Source of the DNA: Vulcanisaeta distributa JCM 11217
GTDB lineage: Archaea; Thermoproteota; Thermoprotei; Thermoproteales; Thermocladiaceae
Direction: 5' to 3'
Assembly (NCBI RefSeq): GCF_001316005.1
Contig: NZ_BBBJ01000005.1
Location: 62,001 to 126,000, forward strand
Length of the DNA: 64,000 nt
The notes beneath the pieces were generated by a model that searched no databases, was not told where the DNA came from, and worked only from the letters and a program-made list of their open reading frames with translations. A program made the translations under genes and the position numbers. Shown here piece by piece: positions 18,538 through 27,324 of this stretch (positions are counted from its first letter, which is position 1; every line of letters starts with the position of its first letter).

Positions 18538-19181
18538 GCATTAATGATTACATCCCTGGCCTCCCTATATATTTGTGATTGGCTCTTACTTGCTTTAAAC
18601 CTACGTAGCAACTCAATTCTATCACCATTAATCACTATGTAGCCACTTGAGATGAGTCTATCAAGTATCGCCTTGGAGTACTTAGGGCCGAGCCAGTAGG
18701 TCATCATCCTATAAACCTTCAGGTACTTAAGCTTAGCCTTTCCATTCCTCAACTCAAGCTCCTCAAGCAGTAGTAATGCAAGTCTCGCCTCAGGCTCATT
18801 GACATAGACCTCACCCCCCCTATCCAGGTCAACCCTGGCGATGGCACCATTATTAAGGTTCAGTATTTCCCTAGGTAGGTTAGTCATTATCGGTATTTGC
18901 GCCATGACAGCCCCAATTATCAACATAGTATCGGCCTTAACACTAAGTATCACTAATGGAGCCTTACCATACTTACTTAATTGATACATCACGTAAGGAC
19001 CCACCGTCGAACCCCTCGAACTAGGTATCACCAAAATCTTACCAGCAATGCTGGCGTTAATAGTCCTTATGACGCCATTCTTACCATCAACATCGCCGAG
19101 GAAAGAAAGTGGTTCTCGGTAAATCACCAACTCACCGCTGACAATGCCACTTCCAAATACGGTATCTCCCTTAAATTTCAT
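18504..19181 (-). CDS. Phosphomevalonate dehydratase small subunit-like (aconitase X swivel) with C-terminal extension
   Basis: Residues about 1-130 match the aconitase-X swivel domain: EPLSFLGDVDGKNG, SIAGKILVIPSSRGSTVG, a stretch KAPLVILSVKADTMLIIGAV and AQIPIMTN. In archaea this subunit pairs with a large aconitase-X subunit to dehydrate 5-phosphomevalonate in the modified mevalonate pathway. The large subunit is not in the window. The remaining 90 or so residues (from EARLALLLLEELELRNGKA to the end) look like a winged-helix DNA-binding module and are not part of the usual 130-140 residue subunit. A C7 run (18814-18820) lies at the junction (DRGGEVYV). Confidence 0.65.
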   Translation of the reverse strand: MKFKGDTVFGSGIVSGELVIYREPLSFLGDVDGKNGVIRTINASIAGKILVIPSSRGSTVGPYVMYQLSKYGKAPLVILSVKADTMLIIGAVMAQIPIMTNLPREILNLNNGAIARVDLDRGGEVYVNEPEARLALLLLEELELRNGKAKLKYLKVYRMMTYWLGPKYSKAILDRLISSGYIVINGDRIELLRRFKASKSQSQIYREARDVIINAYLSMHRPPSK

Positions 19182-19254
19182 GTAAGTTCGGGATAATAAA
19201 TAACCCTTTTAAAGTATTTTAAAGGGGGGGGTTATTTGCAGAAGTATCCTCAGC

Positions 19255-19950
19255 CTACTCGATCCTTAGCTTGATTATTCTCTTGGTCTCCTCAACCTCA
19301 TCCTTCGGTAACTCCCTATACGTTAACCACCAGGCATAGCCCTTATACTGCTGGAGTCTCTTCGGAGCCTCCTCAACATTATGCGGTGGTGGGTTTAGTA
19401 CATTCTCACCGATTAACTCGTTATACGGCCAGTTAGCCGGCATAACTACTCCATACTTATCAATGAGCTGCAGCGATCTGACAATCCTCAGTATCTCCGG
19501 TATGTTCCTACCAAGCTCCAGTGGGTAATACAGTATTGTCCTTATCGTACCCTTATCATCAACTATATAGACTATCCTAACCGTGGCAGTGCCTGATTGG
19601 GCATGTAACCCACCTAGGGCCTTTGAAACCTCACCCAATGGGTCTGCAATTATTGGGAATGGTATCTTAACACCTAGCGTCTTCTCAATCCACTGAACCC
19701 ACTCAATGTGGCTAATGTCACTATCCACGCTAAGGCCAATTAACTCTGTATTTAGCTTCTTAAAGTCGTCATAGTGCTTTGCGAAGCTTACGAACTCCGT
19801 AGTGCACACTGGCGTGAAGTCGCCTGGGTGGCTGAAGAGTACGAACCACTTACCCTTGAAGGCATCCGGTAGCTTCATTGGTCCGTGGGTCGTCATTACA
19901 TTTAGCTCAGGGAATTTCTCCCCCCCTATTGATGGGATTGTTATTGGCAT
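19255..19950 (-). CDS. Peroxiredoxin, Prx6/1-Cys type
   Basis: Thiol peroxidase of 231 residues. The peroxidatic Cys is in [13 protein letters not shown]; the conserved Arg lies in [13 protein letters not shown]. The Prx6-class C-terminal arm is present ([18 protein letters not shown], then [10 protein letters not shown]), but the second and third cysteines found in archaeal relatives (where the arm reads WWFC) are missing, so it should work as a 1-Cys enzyme with an external reductant. The thioredoxin reductase at 55613 is a possible partner. A TATA-like stretch lies upstream near 19975-19985. Confidence 0.88.
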   Translation of the reverse strand: MPITIPSIGGEKFPELNVMTTHGPMKLPDAFKGKWFVLFSHPGDFTPVCTTEFVSFAKHYDDFKKLNTELIGLSVDSDISHIEWVQWIEKTLGVKIPFPIIADPLGEVSKALGGLHAQSGTATVRIVYIVDDKGTIRTILYYPLELGRNIPEILRIVRSLQLIDKYGVVMPANWPYNELIGENVLNPPPHNVEEAPKRLQQYKGYAWWLTYRELPKDEVEETKRIIKLRIE

Positions 19951-20140
19951 ACTACGGGTCAGTAAATGACCATGTATTTAAATGAGGTTTCTTTGTTATT
20001 TTGAATTTACTAGATAAATAGATAAGTAGCATGTTGATATTTATACAATGAATATGTGAGTAACAGCTTATAAGAATCATTTAAAATACATGAATTGAAC
20101 TGCTTTAAATTAAAAATAGTGGTGCGTTGATGATAGGGTT

Positions 20141-20931
20141 ATGAGCAATGAGGGTATTGCACTATTAGTAATCTATGTTTTTGCAGTATTTACCATAATC
20201 CTACCATTATTATTAACTCTAATTAGTGCCCACCTAAGTTATGTGGGCATCATCAACGTTTATGCTGTTATTCACGAATACATCAATGCAATAATTAGTG
20301 CAGCGATTTTACTAATAATAGGTGCGGTGTTAATTTACAAATATAGTTCATCGCTGGCGAGGGGTCTTGTGAGTGATGTGATTAGGGTTTACGAGACTCA
20401 TGGCATATTTGACGTATTTACCCATAGAAGATTAATTCAATTATACCTATTACTACTGATACCGGCAGTAATTGTCTACTTAATTAACGCGGGAATTACT
20501 AAGGCGGTGAATACCTATGGTATGGAGCTCAGCATTGCCCCCCATCCATTGGTGGTTCACTCAATTTAATATTAATGATTATGGGTATCATAAACCTAGT
20601 ATTGAGTACGTGGTTAATAGTTAGCGTTTCTTACCTGCAATTGAGGATTGCTACGAAGCGTGTAGTCACTAAGTTAGGTAGTGCAATTGGTGGTACTGTG
20701 GGTATTGCCGCATCCACGGGCACAGCTGCATTTGTTAGCTCGGCCTGTGGCTTGGGTGTCTGTACAGTACCTGTGTCTGGTATTTCGCCAATGGCGATGA
20801 TCGTAATGAGCGTATTTAGCATTAATGCCCTTGAGCTGATTCATTACTCATTAATAGTCCTACCGATTCTAACAATAATCACTTCTGCCTTATTAGTAAT
20901 TATTCATAGGGATTTAGTGAGGGGTTTATGA
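20141..20931 (+). CDS. Polytopic membrane protein, unknown (frameshifted)
   Basis: Two in-phase-looking halves join into about 264 residues if the C6 at 20538-20543 is set to four (SIAPSIGGSLNLILMIMG). Membrane segments are visible near residues 7-28, 45-65, 100-120, 140-160, 180-205 and 228-250. The central ASTGTAAFVSSACGLGVCTV is rich in small residues and may line a pore or cofactor site. I do not recognise a family. It stands alone, with an AT-rich region and TTTAAATTAAAAA (20103-20115) upstream as promoter. Confidence 0.5.
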
Positions 20932-21044
20932 TGGTCGTGGATTTATTTTCAACTCCACTTTTAATGATGGATTGAGGCGCTCATTTACACATTCAATTTG
21001 ATTTAGGGATCTACGCGAGAATTTTCACACAATTGTTAGCAAAG

Positions 21045-21052
21045 TTTTTAAG
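21045..21052 (+). promoter_or_regulatory. TATA-like box for the TatA-like gene
   Basis: TTTTTAAG ends about 23 bases before the ATG at 21075. An open frame extends upstream to 21033, but this spacing and the family N terminus both favour the ATG at 21075 as a leaderless start. Confidence 0.4.
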
Positions 21053-21074
21053 TAAATCCACGAAAAACCTATTG

Positions 21075-21476
21075 ATGGGTGTAGTGTTGTTTATTGATAC
21101 TCAGACCTTGATTTTGATTATAATAGCCTTCATTGTCCTTGTTATTTGGGGGGGTCCGAGTAAGATTCCCCCCCAGTTGGCTAGGAGTCTTGGTCAGTCA
21201 ATTAGGGAGTTTAAGCGTGGCGCCAGTGAGAGTGAGCCCGAGCCTGAGCTTATCGAGATTGCCAGGAAGCTTGGCATAGACCCAACTGGCAAGAGTAGGG
21301 ATGAGTTGCTTACGGAGATAAATAATAAGTTGGGTCAGCAGCAGAGGGCTGCCGCCGAGAAGCCCAGTGTTGATCCCAAGGTGCTTGAGATTGCGGAGAG
21401 GCTTGGCATTGACACTAGGGGTAAGAGTGAGGAGGATTTGATTAAGGAGATTAATTGGAGACTCAGCAATAAGTGA
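21075..21476 (+). CDS. tatA: TatA-like Sec-independent translocase protein with repeat tail
   Basis: Pore-forming component of twin-arginine protein export. The N-terminal membrane helix (TLILIIIAFIVLVIW) is followed by the hinge GGPSKIPPQL and the amphipathic helix ARSLGQSIREFKRG. Family proteins usually read FGPxKLP; here the two G/C runs (21148-21154, 21168-21174) add a Gly and a Pro. The C-terminal half has two copies of a 28-residue module, ELIEIARKLGIDPTGKSRDE and VLEIAERLGIDTRGKSEED, each continuing to an EIN..L helix, like a SAP or LEM-type helical motif. The next gene carries a third copy. Confidence 0.78.
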   Translation: MGVVLFIDTQTLILIIIAFIVLVIWGGPSKIPPQLARSLGQSIREFKRGASESEPEPELIEIARKLGIDPTGKSRDELLTEINNKLGQQQRAAAEKPSVDPKVLEIAERLGIDTRGKSEEDLIKEINWRLSNK

Positions 21477-21508
21477 TTTTAAAGATAAGTTAATCGGTGA
21501 CACTTAAA

Positions 21509-21886
21509 ATGGGCGTTTACCTAATCCTCGATGAGCAGACGGGACTACTCCTATTCCTATTCCTCCTAATCCTACTCGCCTGGAAACCCGAGACATTACC
21601 GAAAATAGCCAGGGAACTCGGCAAGTGGTACACCTGGGCTAGGAAGTCAATGGAGGAGTTCATGAGGGAAATCAACGAGCCAGTCTATGAGGCCAGGAAT
21701 ACCATGAGCAATGCGGTGATGGATGTGAGAAACGCGGTAATCGACGTGAGGAGGGCCGTGACGGACCCGGTGGACCCATACATACTGAGGATAGCCAGGG
21801 CGCTGGGTATAGAAACCCAAGGAAAGACAAAGCAGCAAATAATAAACGAAATACTAAGAAAACTATCCAGTAATGAGAATCAGTAA
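21509..21886 (+). CDS. Second TatA/TatB-like protein with repeat tail
   Basis: A short N terminus with a membrane helix (GLLLFLFLLILLAW), hinge KPETLPKIARELGKW, a long amphipathic helix, a coiled-coil stretch with repeated VMDVRNAVIDVRRAV, and one C-terminal module YILRIARALGIETQGKTKQ like those of the preceding gene. TatB proteins have longer helices than TatA, so this is a candidate TatB-like partner. TTTTAAAG at 21478-21485 lies 25 bases before the ATG at 21509, so it may have its own leaderless promoter. It overlaps the convergent modE-like gene by seven bases. Confidence 0.65.
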   Translation: MGVYLILDEQTGLLLFLFLLILLAWKPETLPKIARELGKWYTWARKSMEEFMREINEPVYEARNTMSNAVMDVRNAVIDVRRAVTDPVDPYILRIARALGIETQGKTKQQIINEILRKLSSNENQ

Positions 21887-22254
21887 TCATAAGCTAAATC
21901 CTTAAACCTCCGAGTTAGTTCCTGTGACCATTTGTTTGCTATTTGGTTCATTTCCTCGATTATCTCCTCGTAGTACTTTAGCAGTGCTTGGGCTTCCGGT
22001 GTTAGTTTTGCACCTCCCCCCCTGCCTCTGCCTCCCTTCCTTGCATCGACTAGTTTAATGCCCAGGGTCTTCTCCATCCTATCAATGTAATTCCAGACAA
22101 AGCGGTAGGACATGCCAAGCCTACGGGCAGCACCACTAATCGAACCAACCTCATCAATAGCCTTAAGAATCTCATAACCACCAGGACCAATAACATGCCT
22201 ACCACCAACCTCAACCCAAACCCTAAACCTAACACTCACAGACATACTAAACAA
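21880..22254 (-). CDS. ModE-family winged-helix regulator
   Basis: The 124 residues form the N-terminal DNA-binding domain of ModE, a molybdate/tungstate-responsive repressor: GPGGYEILKAIDEVGSISGA followed by ARRLGMSYRFVWNYIDRMEK and the wing region GRGRGGGAKLTPEAQ. No molybdate-binding (MOP) domain is attached, so ligand sensing is uncertain. The Tat genes on both sides export folded Mo/W enzymes, and a tungsten oxidoreductase lies at 10672, so metal-linked control is plausible. The C7 run at 22016-22022 lies in the wing. Confidence 0.78.
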   Translation of the reverse strand: MFSMSVSVRFRVWVEVGGRHVIGPGGYEILKAIDEVGSISGAARRLGMSYRFVWNYIDRMEKTLGIKLVDARKGGRGRGGGAKLTPEAQALLKYYEEIIEEMNQIANKWSQELTRRFKDLAYDY

Positions 22255-22388
22255 ACGCGTACATTAAATACAAAACTTATCCTTTTTGAAATAAGGAGTT
22301 ACTAAGAGTCAATTGTTTGGTTGCATCATTTATCATTTATGTGAAAAAGGGGGGGATTTTTACCCACACGCGCTCATTATAAGCAGTA

Positions 22389-23263
22389 ATGAGTGAAGAT
22401 AGGCCTCCTTATGATAGGGAGTTGCCTCTTTGGGAGTATATTCGTGAGCTTGGGGGGGTTAGGCTTAGGAGGGCCTTGATAGTATTCGCAATCGTCTTCG
22501 TGGCGCTCTGGTTACCAATGCCCGACGTTAGTGGTCATAACATCGCAAAGGTCGTCATTGGATTCTTCACCATGGAGTATAACCCAATAATTGCCTACAT
22601 ATATAGGCATTACATATACAACTTAGTCACAGCACCGGCTAAGTCGGTGACGTGTACCAGTAATTACGTCGTTAGTAACTCCACACAACCCATCAGTATA
22701 ATTTCGACTACAGTTCTCGGCCCCTTCGTATTTAGTGTCGAGCTTAGTATCGTCATAGCGCTCCTCATAACAATACCAGTGTTTATTTACGAGATTTACC
22801 AATACGTTAAGCCAGCCCTATACCCACATGAGCTTAAGGCCGTTAGGAAATACGTGTGGGTCGCAGCCACGCTATTTTATCAAGGTGTATTCATTGGTTA
22901 TTACTTCGTATTCCCAGCCTTCCTAAGGATAAGCCTATTCTGGAGTTGTCTGTTCGGCTTCGTGCATATGCTAACTGTGAGTGGTTTCCTGGACACGTTT
23001 ATAGCAACACTATTCTTTGCCGGCTTCCTCTTTGAGACACCTGTGGTAATGGCCCTATTGACCCAGGCCGGCTTAATAATGCCGGACATGCTGTCGAGGA
23101 ATAGGCCGTACATTTACTTTGGGGGGTTCTCGTGGCCATAGCCGTAATAAACCCAGACCCAACATTAATAAGTACGTTACTCTGGTTCATAATGTTCATA
23201 GCACTATTTGAGGCAGGATACGCATGGAGCAAAGCCATATACAGGAGCATGCCCAAGGTATGA
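22389..23263 (+). CDS. tatC: Sec-independent translocase TatC (frameshifted)
   Basis: Substrate-binding core of the Tat pathway with six membrane helices. The N terminus PLWEYIRELGG..RLRRALIVF has the conserved cytosolic Glu/Arg region, with one extra Gly at the G7 run 22452-22458. VKPALYPHELKAVRKYVW is the typical first loop, and FVFPAFLRIS and FAGFLFETPVVMALL are later helices. At G6 (23121-23126) the frame is lost; with four G it continues YFGVLVAIAVINPDPTLIS and reaches the true stop at 23261-23263. About 290 residues. Confidence 0.85.
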
Positions 23264-23368
23264 AATTGAGAATCACCCTTCACCGCCGTTTAATTACTTA
23301 CTCATGCAGCATTAATGAATAATGCTGGGAATGGCATTTAAGCCCTGCACTTAATCACTTAGTGAGTA

Positions 23369-23755
23369 ATGGAGTACCAAAAATGGCTTGCCCAAGCGCT
23401 TAGGGACTTACGTACAGCGGAGAACTCACTTAACTCCGGAGACTATTACGCCTGCGCATTCTGGTCCCAACAGGCTGTTGAGAAGGCGCTCAAGGCATTG
23501 CTTATTTCGAGGGGGGGTAAGGTGGTTAAGGGTCATGACCTGGTGGAACTCGGCTATATAATTAGGGATGAGCTTCACATAGATGTATCGCGAATAATGG
23601 ATCACCTTAGGGAGTTGACCATGCATTACACGACCTCCAGATACCCTGATGCGGCCAATGGATTACCATACGAGGTATATACTGAGGGTAAAGCGAGGAG
23701 TGTTCTTGAGATGGCTAGGGAGGTGGTTGAATGGGTAAGGCAAAATCTGCAGTAG
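23369..23755 (+). CDS. HEPN-domain protein of a HEPN/MNT pair
   Basis: A 128-residue helical HEPN protein. YYACAFWSQQAVEKALKALL is the typical first-helix pair and LTMHYTTSRYPDA matches the RYPD motif near the active region of this family. HEPN proteins with a neighbouring nucleotidyltransferase form toxin-antitoxin modules, HEPN being the RNase-like toxin. It overlaps the MNT gene by 25 bases. A G7 run (23511-23517) gives RGGKVV. Confidence 0.8.
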   Translation: MEYQKWLAQALRDLRTAENSLNSGDYYACAFWSQQAVEKALKALLISRGGKVVKGHDLVELGYIIRDELHIDVSRIMDHLRELTMHYTTSRYPDAANGLPYEVYTEGKARSVLEMAREVVEWVRQNLQ

Positions 23756-24093
23756 AGAGTCAAGTCATGCTGCTTAGGAGGGCTTGGGAGTTCGTGGTTA
23801 GGGCGAGGTCTAGGATTAGTATTTCCGAGGTTTACGTGGTTGGCTCCAGGGCTAGGGGTGATTACACGGACATGAGCGATATTGACTTGGTGATTATTAG
23901 TGATGATGTGAGGGGTATGGATCAGCTAGAGAGGCGATTACTGCTTAAGGACTTCATTGAGCCTAGGATCGAGTTCTTCATATACACCACCGAGGAGTGG
24001 GATGGTGAGGTTACGGCTTGGATAAGGCAGCTTAAGCGTGAGGCTGTTAAGCTCGTTGACCTAATGAGGGCCTACGGTGTAAACCCTGGGTAA
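23731..24093 (+). CDS. MNT-type minimal nucleotidyltransferase
   Basis: A 120-residue pol-beta-like nucleotidyltransferase. The metal and nucleotide motif is VVGSRARGDYTDMSDIDLVI (GSxxRG and DxD), with the third acid in IEFFIYT. In HEPN/MNT modules this protein acts as antitoxin by adding AMP to the HEPN partner. It begins inside the end of the HEPN gene, so translation is coupled; the ATG at 23767 is an alternative start that leaves the motif intact. Confidence 0.8.
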   Translation: MGKAKSAVESQVMLLRRAWEFVVRARSRISISEVYVVGSRARGDYTDMSDIDLVIISDDVRGMDQLERRLLLKDFIEPRIEFFIYTTEEWDGEVTAWIRQLKREAVKLVDLMRAYGVNPG

Positions 24094-24139
24094 GTATTGC
24101 GAAGATTTATAACAATGTTTATGAATTACTCCACGTAGT

Positions 24140-24618
24140 ATGAGCATACCTCAATCATTAATTGAGGCACTTAGGAGGAGAGGCCTTGACATAGACTACG
24201 TAATTGATATCTTAGCGTCAAAACTCGAGTTAGATCCATTAGATACTGCTAGGGCTCATGCTGAGTTGGCTTTGGTGGCGTTTAATGAGGGCCTTAACTT
24301 TATTGATAGGGGGGGTGATGTTGTTCAAAGTAGCGAGAAGCTGTATAAGGCGGTTGAGGAGCCATTAAGGCATTGGCAATCGCCAAAAACCTCGATGAGG
24401 CCAGGGAAGCATTAAGCAAGGGCAGATGGAGTGTAAGTTTACTTGATGATGCCGCCTCAAAACTAGGTGATATAGCAGAGAGGGCCTGGGCTGAGGCTTA
24501 CTTTTTACACGTAAATGGATTTCACGAAGTAAGGATTAGAATTGATGAGGTTGAGAGGAGGGTTAAGTACATAAGGCCGTTAATTGATGAACTTAAGAAT
24601 ATAATAGGAGTCGGGTAG
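24140..24618 (+). CDS. PaREP1-family protein (frameshifted)
   Basis: PaREP1 proteins are multicopy helical proteins of Thermoproteales, related in fold to HEPN, without clear function. Seen here: ARAHAELALVAFNEGLNFI, then SEKLYKAVEEA(I)KALAIAKNL across a break, GRWSVSLLDDAASKLG, and AWAEAYFLHVNGFHEVR followed by RRVKYIRPLI. One G is missing near 24362 (GAGGAGGCC expected), which splits the gene. Restored length is about 160 residues. It follows the HEPN/MNT pair by 46 bases. Confidence 0.72.
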
Positions 24619-24675
24619 GTAGAGCAGAAAGTAAAAGCAATAGATTTTTAACGAGATTGGTAGAAGTGAATAGAT

Positions 24676-25122
24676 TTATCCGTTAACTGTTACGTATACC
24701 TGGAACTTAATGCCGTAAGTCTCATATTGCCTATCGACATCGTAGACCCTGATGATGTAGGTGCCTCGGCTAAAGGTTATTGGTGCGTATAACTTAATAA
24801 TGGCTGACTGGCCCAGCGGTACCACGAGGGCGAAGCCGTCGGAGCGCACTAAATGCCCTGGCAAGTCATACTTATTCACTATGTCGTACTGGGGTATGTG
24901 GCCTAGATACGTTGAGTTCCACTCATAGGCTATGGTGCCGTTTAGGTAAAGTGCCTGTACGAGTACTACGAATTCACCGTAGGTGTCTAGACCAGCCACC
25001 TTAATAATGCACGATATTAATGTACCATTATCAAGCAACCGAGTACCGGCCAGCGAGTATGCAGCACCAACATTGCTAATTGCATTACTAAACCTAATCG
25101 TGATCTCGCTATTATACATCAT
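24676..25122 (-). CDS. Protein of unknown function, beta-rich
   Basis: A 148-residue product with alternating polar and hydrophobic strands (GEFVVLVQALYLNGTIAYEW, AIIKLYAPITFSRGTYIIRV) and NxS/T sequons, the look of an extracellular beta-sandwich. No signal peptide precedes the ATG at 25122, which is unexpected; an N-terminal anchor may be lost or an indel may hide it. It ends with VYVTVNG. No family recognised. Confidence 0.4.
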   Translation of the reverse strand: MMYNSEITIRFSNAISNVGAAYSLAGTRLLDNGTLISCIIKVAGLDTYGEFVVLVQALYLNGTIAYEWNSTYLGHIPQYDIVNKYDLPGHLVRSDGFALVVPLGQSAIIKLYAPITFSRGTYIIRVYDVDRQYETYGIKFQVYVTVNG

Positions 25123-25270
25123 ATCAAGGCTTTAATGAAGCCCAATGGAAATTAATACCCACTTCACCCTGGCTAAGTTGGCGGAAACTGCCATAAGTAG
25201 CCCAGCAGGCTGGGATTAAGTGCGCGGCCATGGATCGCCTATTATGAATGGCCTGGATGGTTATTAGAGA

Positions 25271-25340
25271 TTGATAGTTGGGCAGGTAGAGTGGAGGTAA
25301 GATTAATCTTACCTCCACTCTTCTAGTCCAAATATTGACA
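25271..25340. repeat. 70-bp hairpin repeat element, copy 1
   Basis: A perfect inverted repeat of 17 plus 17 bases with no loop (25288-25304 and 25305-25321) sits inside a longer imperfect hairpin closed by TTGGGC (25278-25283) and GTCCAA (25326-25331). A second copy at 30206-30275 differs at six of 70 positions. This copy lies 35 bases past the stop of the minus-strand BtpA gene, before the next co-directional gene. Possible roles are transcript end or processing site, small RNA, or a short non-autonomous element. Confidence 0.75.
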
Positions 25341-25374
25341 AGCAATGTGACTTCCTGAATCGTGGTGTGCCTAT

Positions 25375-26174
25375 TCACGGCTTTGTTAATGCCTTTACTG
25401 CGTTTACCATGTTCCTGGCCTTCGCCAGATCTATTTGTCCCTCCTCATCCTTTAGGTATGTGCCTACTATGAAGCCATGGGCCTCTCTGTAATCGTTTAC
25501 ATTATTTGGGTTTATGCCACTTCCCACTAGTACCTTCGTGTTCACCGCCTTAATAACTCGCCTAAGTAGTAATGGGTCTGGTGGCTCCCCCCCCGTCCTT
25601 GGGCCTGTGACCACCACTGCGTCTGCCAGGGCCCTCTCAACGCAGTCCTTGGCCACGTCCTCGATGGTCATCCTGTGTAACGGGCTTGCATGCTTGACAA
25701 ATATGTCTGCGAGCACGGTGATCTTAGTGTTGAGTCTCGTCATTACCTCAAGGACCTCCCTGGCCACGGGCTCTATCAACCCCCCCTCAGCACTCACTAT
25801 GGCCTCGCAGTAAGCGTTTGACCTGATGAAGGATGCGCCGGTGACAGCCGCTATCGCCGCGGCTCGGGGCCTGAATTCCTTAGTAGGTTAATACCGACGG
25901 GTATATTTACTGACTTAACGACTTCCCTGGCTATTATCGCCATGGACGCTATAGTCTCGGGTTCCCTAACCCTAGCCTTGAATGGATAATCGTTGTAGTT
26001 CTCGAGAATAACGGCATCAAAGCCCGCCTCATCGAGGACCTTGGAATTCCTAACGGCGAAGTCCACGATGGTGCTTATGTCAAGCCCACCATACCTAATA
26101 GAGCCTGGCAGTGGTGGTAAGTGCACGACGCCTATGAGCGTGGGCCTATCATCCCTAAACCTCAGTGTTGGCAT
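25375..26174 (-). CDS. BtpA/SgcQ-family TIM-barrel protein (frameshifted)
   Basis: N-terminal LIGVVHLPPLPGSIRYGG and ENYNDYPF are hallmarks of the BtpA family, named for a cyanobacterial photosystem I factor but common in archaea and probably enzymatic. Later blocks are VLADIFVKHASPL, DAVVVTGPRTGG and KVLVGSGINPNNV, phosphate-binding loops of a TIM barrel. Near 25860 one G is lost (GAGGCC expected after GGCCCC), splitting the gene; restoring it gives NSGPEAAAIAAVTGASFIRSN. About 267 residues. The cobalamin adenosyltransferase lies 39 bases upstream on the same strand. Confidence 0.75.
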
Positions 26175-26213
26175 TGATTAATGATTGGGTAGGGAATTAA
26201 AGAGTATTACCAT

Positions 26214-26720
26214 TCAAGGCCCCCCCTTACACCAACCACACCCCCCCCTATCGAAGTAGTGCCTCCTGGGCTCCATAATGGTTATTAAGTCGGCAATCTC
26301 CATAAACTCGTTAGGCGCGTCCCTACCGGTTAACACGACATTAACCTCAGGCGGTAATGATTTAATACCACTAATGACCTCGCTGGCTGTTAGGTAACCA
26401 TTGGCTACCGCGTTATTGACCTCATCGAGGATTAACAGGAAGGGCTTAACCTCCCTGGCCCTCTCAAGCGCCATTTTAAGCACGTCTCTAGGCGTCAGGT
26501 GTTGGTCTGGATCCAGGGAGTAAACATCGACATAGTCACTGAGGAACTTCTTAATGGCTAGGTACTCACCCACGTACTCACCCCCCCTGTAGATCAATGT
26601 CTTCATTAGGTGGGCAATCACGACCCTATACCCATGCCCAACAGCCCTGAGGAGGAGGCCTAGAGCGGCCGTGGTCTTTCCCTTGCCATCACCGGTATAG
26701 AGCAGTACCAACCCCCCCAC
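26214..26720 (-). CDS. cobA: Cob(I)yrinic acid a,c-diamide adenosyltransferase (CobA/BtuR)
   Basis: Transfers adenosyl from ATP to cob(I)alamin or its precursor. The 168 residues begin GLVLLYTGDGKGKTTAALGL, the P-loop of the CobA type, and contain PFLLILDEVNNAVANGYL and VNVVLTGRDAPNEFMEIADL, conserved in the family. The C terminus usually has FDRG; here the G/C runs (26220-26226, 26241-26248) distort the tail DRGGCGWCKGG. It lies just upstream of the BtpA gene. Confidence 0.85.
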   Translation of the reverse strand: MGGLVLLYTGDGKGKTTAALGLLLRAVGHGYRVVIAHLMKTLIYRGGEYVGEYLAIKKFLSDYVDVYSLDPDQHLTPRDVLKMALERAREVKPFLLILDEVNNAVANGYLTASEVISGIKSLPPEVNVVLTGRDAPNEFMEIADLITIMEPRRHYFDRGGCGWCKGGP

Positions 26721-26817
26721 ACGGCGCGTTGTAAGTGGGATTAATTTGCATTACCGCAGTGATTCAAGTCCTCAAGTAAACACTTGTAGAATGTCGATTG
26801 GTTATACTTAAAAACAC

Positions 26818-27324
26818 GTGAATTATGTCTTCCTTGCTATGGTTAGCACGTACATTGGTGCATTAATAACGCTTGGTGTTTTCGCCGTATTATCGGCCAT
26901 AGGCGTAACCATAACGAAGGACAACCTATACGCGGCGATATACCTAGCCATAGCAACAGGCCTCGTTGGCGCGGTATACGGCCTGTTTGGGATAACCTAC
27001 GGCTTTATACTGATATACCTAATATTCGTTGGTGCCACAATAACCATGACAATAGTCCTAGCGGCGACCTATAGGAGGGTTGAGTTTAGGGGTGGCGTTG
27101 GTAAGTCCTGGATAGCGCCAATGCTACTATTCATAATTGCGGTAATCGTTGCCTCGGCATTCACGAACTATGAGGTGACGCCAGTAACTAGCCAATCGCT
27201 GATTAGCTTCGCATCAACGCCAGATGGTTTATTACTAATTGCATTGTTGGCGTCACTCCTAATGGCGATAATGATTGGGCTAATAATGTATTACCTGGAG
27301 GTGAGTGGGGGATGGAGGTCGTGA
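26818..27324 (+). CDS. nuoJ: NADH dehydrogenase-like complex subunit J
   Basis: Membrane subunit of complex I or an Fpo-like quinone reductase. Five membrane helices are visible, including AIYLAIATGLVGAVYGLFGI and FILIYLIFVGATITMTIVLA, where the family has the conserved YVGAI-like turn. It starts at GTG 26818 and overlaps the next gene by 13 bases. Only J, K and N homologues are here; the Q-module subunits must be encoded elsewhere. Confidence 0.75.
   Translation: MNYVFLAMVSTYIGALITLGVFAVLSAIGVTITKDNLYAAIYLAIATGLVGAVYGLFGITYGFILIYLIFVGATITMTIVLAATYRRVEFRGGVGKSWIAPMLLFIIAVIVASAFTNYEVTPVTSQSLISFASTPDGLLLIALLASLLMAIMIGLIMYYLEVSGGWRS

Noticed and set aside
25130-25260. RNase P or SRP RNA in the gap with CCCAGC-AG-GCTGGG and GGCGG-AAA-CTGCC hairpins.
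   Set aside because: The hairpins are short, and I could not find the conserved core elements of either RNA.
25124-25378. An 84-residue minus-strand open frame across the gap below BtpA.
   Set aside because: It runs through the hairpin repeat, has no family pattern and unlikely composition; it seems to be chance.
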